Source of the DNA: UBA6215 sp964484255
Lineage (GTDB): Bacteria > Omnitrophota > Gorgyraeia > Pluralincolimonadales > Pluralincolimonadaceae
Direction: 5' to 3'
DNA length: 33,828 bases
Assembly: GCA_964484255.1 (NCBI GenBank)
Contig: CAZAEH010000014.1
Coordinates: 1-33,828 of the forward strand
The notes beneath the pieces are model-generated. The model was not told the origin of the DNA. It did no database searches and was given only the letters and a program-made list of their open reading frames with translations. Within the stretch, counting starts at the first letter, position 1; every line of letters begins with the position of its first letter. This document shows positions 15,462 through 22,731 of the stretch, one piece after another. Position numbers and translations under genes: made by a program.

Positions 15462-16630
15462 ACCTGCGGTCCTTTCAAAAAGGCCTTGGAAAGCGCCGCG
15501 TCATCTCCCATAAGCGCTTCCTTGTCCTTGGATACATCCGTTCCTTCCTTTACCATCCTTGCCAGCGTTACAACACCCGTCTTCTCGCCTATGACAATGG
15601 CGCCCACCACCTTGCCGTCCTTGATCACGCATTTCCTGTAAAGGCCTCTTGACGGGTCCTTCCGGCAGACCGCTTCATATCCTGCGCCTTCGGGATTGAC
15701 CTTGCCTATTGAAGCAAGATCTATACCTATGACTTTGAGCGTGGCCTGGAAAGTGGTCCCCTTGTACTCGAAAGGCCTCCCAATTATATTGGAGGCTGCG
15801 GCGAGCCCCTGCTCTATCGCGGCGGGTATTATCCCGTAGACTGTCTTGTTGAATTCCGCGCAGTCACCCGCCGCATAAACATCCCGGCAGGTCGTCTGCA
15901 TGAACCCGTCAACCACTATACCTTTTTCCACCCCGATGCCGCATGTCCTGGCCAATCCAACATTCGGCCTTACGCCGGCAGACACTATACAGATATCCGC
16001 TTCAAGCCCTCCCGGCGCCCCGGAAAGTATGACCTCTATGCCGGCTTTCTCGACCATGGCCTTTAGTATTGCAGCGCCCTCATCGTCAAGCTGTCTGGGC
16101 AGCAGGCGCGAATTATGCTCTACCACGGTGACCTTCAAACCGAGCTCCGTAAGCGACTTTGCGGTCTCAAGCCCAAGCAGGCCCCCGCCGAGGACAACGG
16201 CCCTCTTTTTGCCCCGGGCAAAGGAACGTATCCTCATGACATCGGCTATGTTCCTGTAAGTAAAAACCTCTTCTGCCGATATCCCCTCTATTGGCGGCAT
16301 AAAAGGAGAGGCCCCTGTAGCAAGCAGGACCTTATCGAAATCCATCGTTCCGGACCGCGTCGCCTCAAGCTTCTTCGACTTAACGTCCATCGAGGTAACC
16401 CTGTCGCCGAGAGATACCTCTATCCCCCTGCTTCTGTACCAATTATCATCGTAGGGGAATATGGCCTCGAGGGCTAAAGAACCCGAAAGCAGCCTGTCGA
16501 GCAAAGGCCTTGGGTAATAGTTGTAGTTCTCGTCCGCAAAGACTTTTATTGACGAACCGCGCAGGTTCTCGGATATCGACTTCGCGGCAGTAATGCCCGC
16601 GATACCGTTCCCTACAATAGCTACTTTCAT
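15458..16630 (-). CDS. NAD(P)H:rubredoxin oxidoreductase-like FAD flavoprotein
   Basis: This is a 390-residue two-dinucleotide-fold oxidoreductase. The FAD motif VAIVGNGIAGITAAKSI lies at the N-terminus, LLATGASPFMPPIEG follows, the NAD motif AVVLGGGLLGLETAKSLTEL comes mid-chain, and VYAAGDCAEF closes the FAD site. This is the layout of NADH:rubredoxin oxidoreductase and of the N-terminal part of NirB. With a rubredoxin gene 9 nt upstream and a flavodiiron gene before that, the NROR role (NADH to rubredoxin) is the best reading. Rubredoxin reductase from other pathways is an alternative. ATG 16630 has no Shine-Dalgarno. Instead CCTCCTTA lies 2-9 nt before it, so translation probably depends on ribosomes ending the rubredoxin gene. 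Confidence 0.8.
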   Translation of the reverse strand: MKVAIVGNGIAGITAAKSISENLRGSSIKVFADENYNYYPRPLLDRLLSGSLALEAIFPYDDNWYRSRGIEVSLGDRVTSMDVKSKKLEATRSGTMDFDKVLLATGASPFMPPIEGISAEEVFTYRNIADVMRIRSFARGKKRAVVLGGGLLGLETAKSLTELGLKVTVVEHNSRLLPRQLDDEGAAILKAMVEKAGIEVILSGAPGGLEADICIVSAGVRPNVGLARTCGIGVEKGIVVDGFMQTTCRDVYAAGDCAEFNKTVYGIIPAAIEQGLAAASNIIGRPFEYKGTTFQATLKVIGIDLASIGKVNPEGAGYEAVCRKDPSRGLYRKCVIKDGKVVGAIVIGEKTGVVTLARMVKEGTDVSKDKEALMGDDAALSKAFLKGPQV

Positions 16631-16639
16631 TAAGGAGGG

Positions 16640-16798
16640 TTAAACCTTCTCGAACATTTCCTTGCCGACACCGCAGGACGGACAGACCCAGTCATCCGGA
16701 AGCTTGTCAAAAGACGTTCCCGGGGCAATGTTCTGGGTAGGATCGCCTACCGCAGGGTCATATATGTATCCGCATACAGTGCAACGATATTTATCCAT
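16640..16798 (-). CDS. Rubredoxin
   Basis: This is a 52-residue protein. It begins MDKYRCTVCGYIYDPAVGDP, ends FEKV, and has the Fe ligands Cys6, Cys9, Cys39 and Cys42 (CTVCGY and CPSCGV), so a single Fe(SCys)4 site is complete. The conserved aromatic residues Tyr4, Tyr11, Tyr13 and Trp37 are in place. ATG 16798 is preceded by GAGGAGA at 8 nt. It carries electrons in the cytoplasm and sits between the flavodiiron enzyme (17 nt upstream) and the NADH-dependent reductase (9 nt downstream), its expected acceptor and donor. Confidence 0.95.
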   Translation of the reverse strand: MDKYRCTVCGYIYDPAVGDPTQNIAPGTSFDKLPDDWVCPSCGVGKEMFEKV

Positions 16799-16815
16799 TA
16801 GAAAGTCTCCTCTCT

Positions 16816-18024
16816 TTATTCTATCTTTTTGGCCATCTCTGTACCGAGGTCCCGGCAGCGTTTCAGGTCGGTCTCATCGGGAACAAATTTGACCGAAACC
16901 GAAGGCAGGACCGTCTCGATCCCCCCTTCTTTAAGGACCTCTTCTACCTCTTTCACCGCGCCTCCCGCCCACCCGTAAGAACCAAAGACCGCCGCCATCC
17001 TGTTCTTTGCCTTGAAACCCTTAAGGAGCTCAAGGAAAGCGGCTATAGACGGAAGCATGTCGTTGTCATGGGTGGACGAACCTATAATAAAGGCCTTCGC
17101 ATCGAGCATCTGGCTGGCAACTTCGGTGCTGTCCGAGGCCGTTATATCGAATAGTTTTGTATCTACTCCGCCTTCGACCAGACCGTCTGCTATTGCCCTG
17201 GCCATCTTCGCGGTCGAATCCCACATCGTCTCATATACGATAACGGCCTTGCGTTTTGTCTCGTTCTTTGCCCATGACATATACGCCTTCACGGGCTTAA
17301 GAGGGTCCTTGCGCCATATTACGCCGTGGCTCGGGGCTATCATTCTTATGGGAATACCTGAGCTCAATATCTCGTTTATCTTCCTGTCGATCATCGCACC
17401 GAGCGGCCACAGGATATTGGCATAATATTTAGTAGCCTCATCCATAAGCGCGCACATATCGACCTCGTCATCGAACTTCCCGGAAGTCGCGTAATGCTGG
17501 CCGAATGCGTCGTTGGAAAAAAGAAGCTCTTCCTGTCCGCAATAGGTAAACATGCTGTCGGGCCAGTGGATCATCGGCGCTTCGATGAACGAGAGCTCCC
17601 TCTTGCCGATGTTGAGCTTGTCGCCGGTCTTGACGACCCGGAAACGCTCCGGATCATCAATGACATCCTTCATCCCGTAATAAAGCCTGCCCAGGCCTTC
17701 CCTGCACTTCTGTGTCCCGTATAACCTTGCCTTGGGGCACGCCCTTACGAGTTCCGGCAATGAGCCCGAGTGGTCCGTCTCTATGTGGTTGACGACGATG
17801 TTCTCTATCTTTTCCGGCGGGATCAATTCGCCTATCTTCCTTATCTGTTCAGCCGCGAACGGGCCGTACACTCCGTCTATCAGGGTGGGCTTGTCATCAA
17901 TTATAAGGTAAGAATTATACGTGGTCCCCCTGGCCGTCGAATAAGTATGCCCGTGGAATGTCCTGACATTCCAGTCGGTTATTCCGGTCCAGTATATATC
18001 TTTCTTTATCTCTACGGCATCCAT
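16816..18024 (-). CDS. A-type flavodiiron protein (FprA), O2/NO reductase
   Basis: This 402-residue enzyme reduces O2 to water (and possibly NO to N2O). Residues 1-255 are the metallo-beta-lactamase-like di-iron domain with all ligands: His80-x-Glu82-x-Asp84-His85 (NHIETDHSG), His153 (MIHWPDS), Asp172 (FSNDAFGQH) and His233 (APSHGVIW). Residues about 258-400 are flavodoxin-like, with the FMN phosphate loop VIVYETMWDSTAKMARAIAD and GSYGWAGGAV. The start is set at ATG 18022-18024 with AAGGAAGG upstream. An in-frame start 57 nt further up would overlap the ferritin gene and add a Lys/Arg-rich extension foreign to the family. It is fused to no other module, so it needs the separate rubredoxin encoded next to it. 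Confidence 0.93.
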   Translation of the reverse strand: MDAVEIKKDIYWTGITDWNVRTFHGHTYSTARGTTYNSYLIIDDKPTLIDGVYGPFAAEQIRKIGELIPPEKIENIVVNHIETDHSGSLPELVRACPKARLYGTQKCREGLGRLYYGMKDVIDDPERFRVVKTGDKLNIGKRELSFIEAPMIHWPDSMFTYCGQEELLFSNDAFGQHYATSGKFDDEVDMCALMDEATKYYANILWPLGAMIDRKINEILSSGIPIRMIAPSHGVIWRKDPLKPVKAYMSWAKNETKRKAVIVYETMWDSTAKMARAIADGLVEGGVDTKLFDITASDSTEVASQMLDAKAFIIGSSTHDNDMLPSIAAFLELLKGFKAKNRMAAVFGSYGWAGGAVKEVEEVLKEGGIETVLPSVSVKFVPDETDLKRCRDLGTEMAKKIE

Positions 18025-18041
18025 GCGGCTTGCCTTCCTTT

Positions 18042-18566
18042 TCAGCCTTCCATTACCCTTCCCTCGGTCTTGACGAACCATGAAGCCGTATCGGTCAACA
18101 GCTGCAGGGCCTCTTCGAGGAGTTCGTAATGGTGCTCTTCTTCTTTCTTGAGCCTGTTATAGAAGACCTTGGCTATCCTTACCTTGGTCTGCCTGGATTG
18201 CTTGTCGTAATAATCGTAACTGCCGGTTTCCTTCTTCATCGACAGCTCTATAGCCCTGATGTTCGAAGGATCGGCCTTGAGTTTCTTCTTCTCGGCGGCG
18301 GTAAGCGGTTTGAATACAAGCGCCAGTTTTTTCTTCGCCTGGCTGTTTATCGTCCCGGAAAAATCAGTCCAGTCCTCCTCATGTTTGAGGCCCTCACTTA
18401 TCTCCTTGATCCGGTCGATATGCGTCAATTCCTGCTCCGCGAGCGATTCGAGGAGTTTCCTGGCTATAAGGTTTTTGGCCGTCTTTGCCGCCTTAAGATA
18501 AAACTTGCGGCCATCGAGTTCCATCCTGACCGCAGATTCCAGTATCCTGACATCCTTTTTTGACAT
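18042..18566 (-). CDS. Rubrerythrin-like ferritin family protein without rubredoxin domain
   Basis: This 174-residue four-helix-bundle protein has di-iron ligands in the expected order: RMELDGRKFY, LAEQELTHIDRI (ExxH), MKKETGSYDYYDK and LKKEEEHHYELLEEA (ExxH). The rubredoxin-like C-terminal domain of classical rubrerythrin is absent, so an external rubredoxin (the one encoded at 16640-16798) would have to donate electrons for peroxide reduction. An insertion of about 30 residues between helices 2 and 3 (WTDFSGTINSQAKKKLALVF) is charged and of unknown role. It lies between the ferredoxin and flavodiiron genes (14 and 17 nt gaps). Confidence 0.85.
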   Translation of the reverse strand: MSKKDVRILESAVRMELDGRKFYLKAAKTAKNLIARKLLESLAEQELTHIDRIKEISEGLKHEEDWTDFSGTINSQAKKKLALVFKPLTAAEKKKLKADPSNIRAIELSMKKETGSYDYYDKQSRQTKVRIAKVFYNRLKKEEEHHYELLEEALQLLTDTASWFVKTEGRVMEG

Positions 18567-18580
18567 GGTTTACCCTCCTA

Positions 18581-18862
18581 TCAGCCGTATCTGTATAATA
18601 TACCGAACCCGCCCTGGGGATAATTCCAATCTATATTGGAGAACTCATCACAGATAACGCGGCAGGTGCCGCATTCGAGGCAGCCGTCGACATTGACCTC
18701 GGCAATGCCCTGGTCGTTGATCTTCCAGCAATCCGACGGGCAGCCTATCGAGCATTGTTTCTTATTGCATTTGAGGCAAAGGTCCTTGTTCTTGACCTTT
18801 ATATGCGGCTCGGGGCCCAGCTTGAACCTGTTGACGAACAGCTTATCTTCTATCCTTGTCAT
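18581..18862 (-). CDS. FixX-like ferredoxin
   Basis: This 93-residue protein contains two iron-sulfur binding clusters of Cys: CLKCNKKQCSIGCPSDC and CLECGTCRVICDE. The C-terminus NYPQGGFGILYRYG is diagnostic of the FixX family. FixX is the small partner of FixC in the FixABCX electron-bifurcating complex, yet no fixA, fixB or fixC gene lies in this window. Here it heads the oxygen-defence operon and may feed electrons into FprA, the ferritin-like protein or rubredoxin. The start is set at ATG 18862, 5 nt after AGGAGG. A GTG one codon earlier is too close to the SD. Confidence 0.85.
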   Translation of the reverse strand: MTRIEDKLFVNRFKLGPEPHIKVKNKDLCLKCNKKQCSIGCPSDCWKINDQGIAEVNVDGCLECGTCRVICDEFSNIDWNYPQGGFGILYRYG

Positions 18863-18896
18863 CACTACCTCCTATTGAGATTGGGGACACTCCGGT

Positions 18897-18925
18897 ATTA
18901 TCTCATAACACGCGGCGCCGTTCAA
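18897..18925 (-). promoter_or_regulatory. Sigma70-type promoter of the oxygen-defence operon
   Basis: On the minus strand TTGAAC (18920-18925) and GATAAT (18897-18902) are 17 nt apart. Initiation would fall near 18890, about 28 nt before the ferredoxin ATG. The -35 box overlaps the TGA stop (18922-18924) of the upstream glucanase gene, and the spacer contains the palindrome CGGCGCCG (18913-18920). Confidence 0.6.
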
Positions 18926-20184
18926 GGGACTTCGACTTCAAACCCGCAGGAATCCATCCACGACCTCACGCAAAGGTTGCGCATAAAATAATCCCATACC
19001 ATCCCCGTCCTGTAGTTCTCTATCATCAATACCGTTATCCCCTGGTCGATCCCTATGTAGTTATTGCTCCACCACCTTTTGTCCAGGTTGAACCCGGCCT
19101 TGAAACCGAATTGTCCGTATATCCTGTCGCCGTATTTCCCGTAGAGGTTTTTGAGCGATTTTTTAGATACGTCCGGGCAAAAAGGCATCGAGGCAGCAAT
19201 GCCGTAAGGGTTGATGGTCCCGTCCTGGATAATATGCTCCGCAGGCCTGGCGCCGTATCCCCTGTACCCTCCCGGGCCTTCGCCCGCCGTCAACCCCCAC
19301 CCGTCCTCGCCGTAACCCTTATGCGAAGGAGCGTTATCCAGGCAGAACTTCCTGTTGGCCTTAATGGCGTTGACCGAGTTGTCCCAGTAGTTGATCCCGT
19401 TATCATTTATGCTCCTGAAATCCACCCATGCCTGGGAGAACTGGTAAGTAAAGAGGCTGCCGAAGAAAGAATAGACCACCTTGTAGCCGCCGTATTCGCC
19501 TACGGGCTTCCTCCAGGCTTTCCACGATCCAGCGGGAACAGGATATGTCGGCGACCCTATCGCAAGGATATACGCTATGAGCCCCTCGTTATACCAGTCC
19601 CAGTAAGCGCCGAGGAAACCTTTCTCTGGGGTCCAGCCCATACACAGGAGATTGCTGCCGTTCATCATCCATGGCCAGTCGGCGCGCATATACAGGTAAT
19701 TGGCAAGGCGTTCAACCTCTGTGCCCTTAAAATACTGCGCAGCGAACAACGCTCCCGCAAAGAATATCGCCGAATCTATAGAGGAAAGCTCGGAGTTCCA
19801 TACCCTCCTGCCGGTCTTCATGTCGACGAAATGGTAATAGAAGCCGTGCTCGCTTTTAAGGGTATTCTTGAAAGTCTTGAGGGTCTTGAATATGCGGCCG
19901 TAGGCCTCGTCGTAGGTTATCCAGCCTCTGCTGTGGGCTATGCACAATGCGGCCAGGCCGAAACCCGTCGCCGCAATGCTGCACGGGGCACCCGATGAGG
20001 AATTATCCGCGACAAGCCCTGTATCCGGGTCCGCCATGTCCCAGAAATAGCGGAAGGTATCCTTCTCTACCTTATCTACGAAGGCCTCATCCGGATCAAC
20101 GGCCTTTTCCGAAGCGGCAAACACGCCGCAGACAGGCGAGAACGCGATAGAAAATGCCAGGATCACTGATGTGGTTGTTTTCAT
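18922..20184 (-). CDS. Secreted glucoamylase-fold hydrolase (PF10091), GH144 endo-beta-1,2-glucanase-like
   Basis: This 420-residue protein has a signal peptide (MKTTTSVILAFSIAFSPVCGVFA) and a single (alpha/alpha)6-type catalytic domain of the Glycoamylase/GH144 family. The conserved stretches are TFRYFWDMADPDTGLVADNS, YYHFVDMKTGRR, ELSSIDSAIFFAGAL, WDWYNEGLIAYILAIGSPTY and GEDGWGLTAGEGPGGY, then DGTINPYGIAASMPF and NNYIGIDQGITVLMIENYRT near the end. Characterised family members cleave beta-1,2-glucan, a periplasmic or capsule-like sugar, but specificity here is an inference. It overlaps the upstream HAMP sensor gene by 4 nt, so the two are one unit. It acts in the periplasm or outside. Confidence 0.82.
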   Translation of the reverse strand: MKTTTSVILAFSIAFSPVCGVFAASEKAVDPDEAFVDKVEKDTFRYFWDMADPDTGLVADNSSSGAPCSIAATGFGLAALCIAHSRGWITYDEAYGRIFKTLKTFKNTLKSEHGFYYHFVDMKTGRRVWNSELSSIDSAIFFAGALFAAQYFKGTEVERLANYLYMRADWPWMMNGSNLLCMGWTPEKGFLGAYWDWYNEGLIAYILAIGSPTYPVPAGSWKAWRKPVGEYGGYKVVYSFFGSLFTYQFSQAWVDFRSINDNGINYWDNSVNAIKANRKFCLDNAPSHKGYGEDGWGLTAGEGPGGYRGYGARPAEHIIQDGTINPYGIAASMPFCPDVSKKSLKNLYGKYGDRIYGQFGFKAGFNLDKRWWSNNYIGIDQGITVLMIENYRTGMVWDYFMRNLCVRSWMDSCGFEVEVP

Positions 20185-20852
20185 GCTCCTGTCTTGAAAT
20201 ACAGCAGGTGTTTCCTTGCCTCTTCCGCTTTTGCCTTGACCTGATCTGGCGAAAACTTGTCGGCATCCTTCACGAGATCATCCAGCAAATGGACTGAGTC
20301 TTCTATCTTGCGCCTGAATATACCGGCCATGTTATCTAACATCCCGGAAAGGCTCTTCATCTCATCGCCCCTCCTAAGACCGAAATTAGACGTCAGGTCT
20401 CCGTTGGCCATGCTGTTGAGGGACTTCTCTATACGCACCATAGGCCCGGCTATCTTGTGCGAGATGAATACGCTCGCCGCGCCTATTACCAATATTATCA
20501 CAACGATCCTTGGGGCCAGGTGCTGGTTAGTCCTGTCGAGTATATAAGAGACCGCCTGCTGCTCGTGGGCACTCAGGAGGCGCGCTTCCTTGAAAAATGA
20601 TAACGGGGCCTGTTCAGCGGTTACGCCCATCCTGGCATTGTCATAATCCCTGAGCCTGGAAGCTATCTCAAGCTTCTCGGCAACCTTAGGCTCCGAGAAC
20701 TCCGGTATCACGGCACCCCATATGCCGAAATACATCAGGAAACCGGTCAGAAAAGAGGCCAAGACCATACACAACACCAGGACCGCCATGTAACGCAGCT
20801 GGAGGCCCGGGTTCACGAAATAATTCCTTCTCCTGAACATGACGTCTCTCAT
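20181..20852 (-). CDS. Orphan HAMP-domain membrane sensor without output domain
   Basis: This is a 223-residue protein with two membrane helices: TM1 at about 20-44 (YMAVLVLCMVLASFLTGFLM) and TM2 at about 115-133 (IVVIILVIGAASVFISH). They enclose a small periplasmic loop of about 70 residues. A HAMP domain (KIAGPMVRIEKSLNSMANGD, then GDEMKSLSGMLDNMAG) and a coiled coil follow. It ends without a kinase, GGDEF or methyl-accepting domain. Similar short HAMP proteins occur in deltaproteobacterial and related genomes and may signal through a separate partner. ATG 20852 has AGGAGGG at 5 nt. The strong promoter at 20878-20906 drives it and the overlapping glucanase gene. Confidence 0.75.
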   Translation of the reverse strand: MRDVMFRRRNYFVNPGLQLRYMAVLVLCMVLASFLTGFLMYFGIWGAVIPEFSEPKVAEKLEIASRLRDYDNARMGVTAEQAPLSFFKEARLLSAHEQQAVSYILDRTNQHLAPRIVVIILVIGAASVFISHKIAGPMVRIEKSLNSMANGDLTSNFGLRRGDEMKSLSGMLDNMAGIFRRKIEDSVHLLDDLVKDADKFSPDQVKAKAEEARKHLLYFKTGA

Positions 20853-20877
20853 CTTTGCCCTCCTGTCTCTTTAGGTT

Positions 20878-20906
20878 ATTATAGCCCCCGCACGCTTTGA
20901 AGTCAA
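20878..20906 (-). promoter_or_regulatory. Promoter for the HAMP sensor / glucanase operon
   Basis: TTGACT (20901-20906) and perfect TATAAT (20878-20883) on the minus strand, spacer 17 nt. Initiation near 20871 gives a leader of about 19 nt that is almost all ribosome-binding site. The -35 box abuts that of the plus-strand promoter. Confidence 0.75.
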
Positions 20907-20935
20907 TTGACACCCCGTCGATATTGTGCTATTTT
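20907..20935 (+). promoter_or_regulatory. Promoter for comF-lptF-lptG, predicted leaderless
   Basis: Perfect TTGACA (20907-20912) and TATTTT (20930-20935), spacer 17 nt. The expected start of transcription (20941-20943) coincides with the A of the comF ATG at 20943, so no leader remains. The palindrome GTCAATTGAC (20902-20911) is shared by both -35 boxes. Confidence 0.65.
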
Positions 20936-20942
20936 ATACCCA

Positions 20943-21638
20943 ATGTTAAGGACAATTTTAGGCTCGACCGGCAACTTTTGTCTTACGCTGCTTAACCTAC
21001 TGTATCCGCAGGACTGCCTCATATGCAGTAACAGGATACGCGAGGTCAAGCCGGCGAGGTTATGCGGCCCATGCCATGACAGGATAATGAGATATGTCGA
21101 GACACCCCACTGGAGCTATGCCGAAAGGGGCCTTGCCTTCGACGCAGCATATCATGTTGCCGGATATGAGGATATCGTCAAAAGATGTATCTGCATGCTC
21201 AAATACGACGGAAAGCATGACCTTTCAAAGCCTCTCGGGAACCTCATGTCCGAATATGCCGCCAGGAACCTTAAGCTCGATGACATAGACCTGCTTGTCC
21301 CTGTCCCGCTGCATCCCGTCAAGCTGCGCGAAAGGCAGTTCAACCAGTCAGAGCTTATCGCGGGCCATCTTGCAAAGAGGTTCAACAAAAAACTCGAGAA
21401 TGACTGGATAAAAAGGATAAAATATACGCCTGCGCAGGCCGGTCTCTCCAGGGAACAGCGCCTCAGGAACATCAAAGGGGCTTTCCTTGTAAGACGCGAT
21501 TCTGATTTCAAGGACAAGAACGTCCTGCTCGTTGACGATGTCATGACAACGGGCGCCACCCTCCACGAATGCGCCAAAGCGATAAAATCGGCCGGCGCTA
21601 AAAAAGTATTCGCTTATACCCTCGCCAGGGGCATTTGA
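20943..21638 (+). CDS. comF: ComF family phosphoribosyltransferase-like protein
   Basis: This is a 231-residue protein. An N-terminal zinc-binding region (CLICSNRIRE and CGPCHDRI) precedes a type I phosphoribosyltransferase fold with VPVPLHPVKLRERQFNQSEL, then TPAQAGLSREQRLRNIKGAF, and the PRPP loop VLLVDDVMTTGATLHECAKA. ComF (GntX) proteins assist DNA uptake in naturally competent bacteria. The role elsewhere is unclear. The start is placed at ATG 20943 rather than at an in-frame TTG at 20907, because that TTG is itself part of the -35 box. No Shine-Dalgarno is present before the ATG, in agreement with a leaderless mRNA. lptF follows after 1 nt. Confidence 0.9.
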   Translation: MLRTILGSTGNFCLTLLNLLYPQDCLICSNRIREVKPARLCGPCHDRIMRYVETPHWSYAERGLAFDAAYHVAGYEDIVKRCICMLKYDGKHDLSKPLGNLMSEYAARNLKLDDIDLLVPVPLHPVKLRERQFNQSELIAGHLAKRFNKKLENDWIKRIKYTPAQAGLSREQRLRNIKGAFLVRRDSDFKDKNVLLVDDVMTTGATLHECAKAIKSAGAKKVFAYTLARGI

Positions 21639-21639
21639 C

Positions 21640-22731
21640 ATGAAGATATTAAGGAGATACATACTCAAGGAGCTCGCCGGTCCTTTCCTCTTCGCGTTCG
21701 TCGTTACGACCTTCGCTTTCATGGCCGGCAACATGATAAAACTCGCCGATCTCGTGGTGAACAAGGGCGTGGACCTTCTTTCGGTAGGCAAGCTCTTCTT
21801 TTATATGCTCCCGTGGCTTTTCACCTTCACGGTTCCTATCTCCGTCCTGACCGCCACCCTTCTGACCTTCGGACGGCTTTCCTCGGACAATGAGATCATC
21901 GCCATGCGCGCCAGCGGGATAAGCCTTTACAAGCTGGTCTTCCCGCTCATTATGCTCGGTCTTGTTATCAGCCTCATCTCCTACGAGCTTAACGACTGGA
22001 TACTGCCCCGCCTGCGTTTTGAGACGCGGAAGCTCATCGCCCAAATAGGCGCCAAGAACCCTACGGCTTACCTGGAGGCAGGGACTTTCATTAAGGCCTT
22101 TAAAGGCTATATAGTCTTCATATACGGCATAGATAAGAACAAGCTCACAAATATAAGGATCTACCAGCCGCAGGAAGGGCATCCGACGCGCACCATAATC
22201 GCTCAAAAAGGCGAGATCGAGTACATCAAGGAACGCGATGCCGTCCGGCTTAAATTGATAAACGGGACCGTGGATGAACCGAATCCCAAGGACCCGAGTA
22301 ACTTCTACAAGCTTAACTTCAAGACCTACTTCATGACCCTCGACCTAAGGGAAGGCCGCAACCTCGATTTCGATAAGAAGAAATCCGACATGTCCATTGA
22401 CGAGCTTTCACAGGAGATCAGGAAGCTCAAGGCCGAGGGGATCAATACTACCCCGCTTCTCATTGAGATACACAAAAAGATATCGTATTCGTTCTCTTCG
22501 CTGATATTCATACTCATAGGCATCCCTCTCGCCCTCATGGCCAAGAGGGGCGAAAAATCGATAGGTTTTGTCCTTAGCGTCTTCGTCATAGCGGCATTCT
22601 ACCTTCTGCAGCTCGCCGGTGAAGCGCTTGCGATCAAAGGCGTAATTATCCCGGCCCTGGGGATGTGGCTTCCGAACATAGTCTTCGGTGTAATTGGTCC
22701 CGTGATGATATTCTGGATGGCTGAACAATGA
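21640..22731 (+). CDS. lptF: Lipopolysaccharide export permease of the LptF/LptG family (first copy)
   Basis: This 363-residue inner-membrane protein is of the YjgP/YjgQ family. Three helices lie at the N-terminal end (RYILKELAGPFLFAFVVTTF; SDNEIIAMRASGISLYKLV as the conserved coupling helix that contacts the LptB ATPase). A periplasmic beta-jellyroll (about residues 140-265) and three C-terminal helices with LIGIPLALMAKRGEKSIG follow. Two such proteins with LptB2 extract lipopolysaccharide and pass it to the Lpt bridge. Whether it is LptF or LptG is not certain from sequence; order suggests LptF. It overlaps the next gene by 4 nt (ATGA). Confidence 0.85.
   Translation: MKILRRYILKELAGPFLFAFVVTTFAFMAGNMIKLADLVVNKGVDLLSVGKLFFYMLPWLFTFTVPISVLTATLLTFGRLSSDNEIIAMRASGISLYKLVFPLIMLGLVISLISYELNDWILPRLRFETRKLIAQIGAKNPTAYLEAGTFIKAFKGYIVFIYGIDKNKLTNIRIYQPQEGHPTRTIIAQKGEIEYIKERDAVRLKLINGTVDEPNPKDPSNFYKLNFKTYFMTLDLREGRNLDFDKKKSDMSIDELSQEIRKLKAEGINTTPLLIEIHKKISYSFSSLIFILIGIPLALMAKRGEKSIGFVLSVFVIAAFYLLQLAGEALAIKGVIIPALGMWLPNIVFGVIGPVMIFWMAEQ

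Noticed and set aside
18856..19998. Long open frame on the plus strand opposite the glucanase gene
   Set aside because: It is antisense to a gene with clear family motifs, its translation is low-complexity and rich in Arg/Pro/His, and it has no ribosome-binding site.
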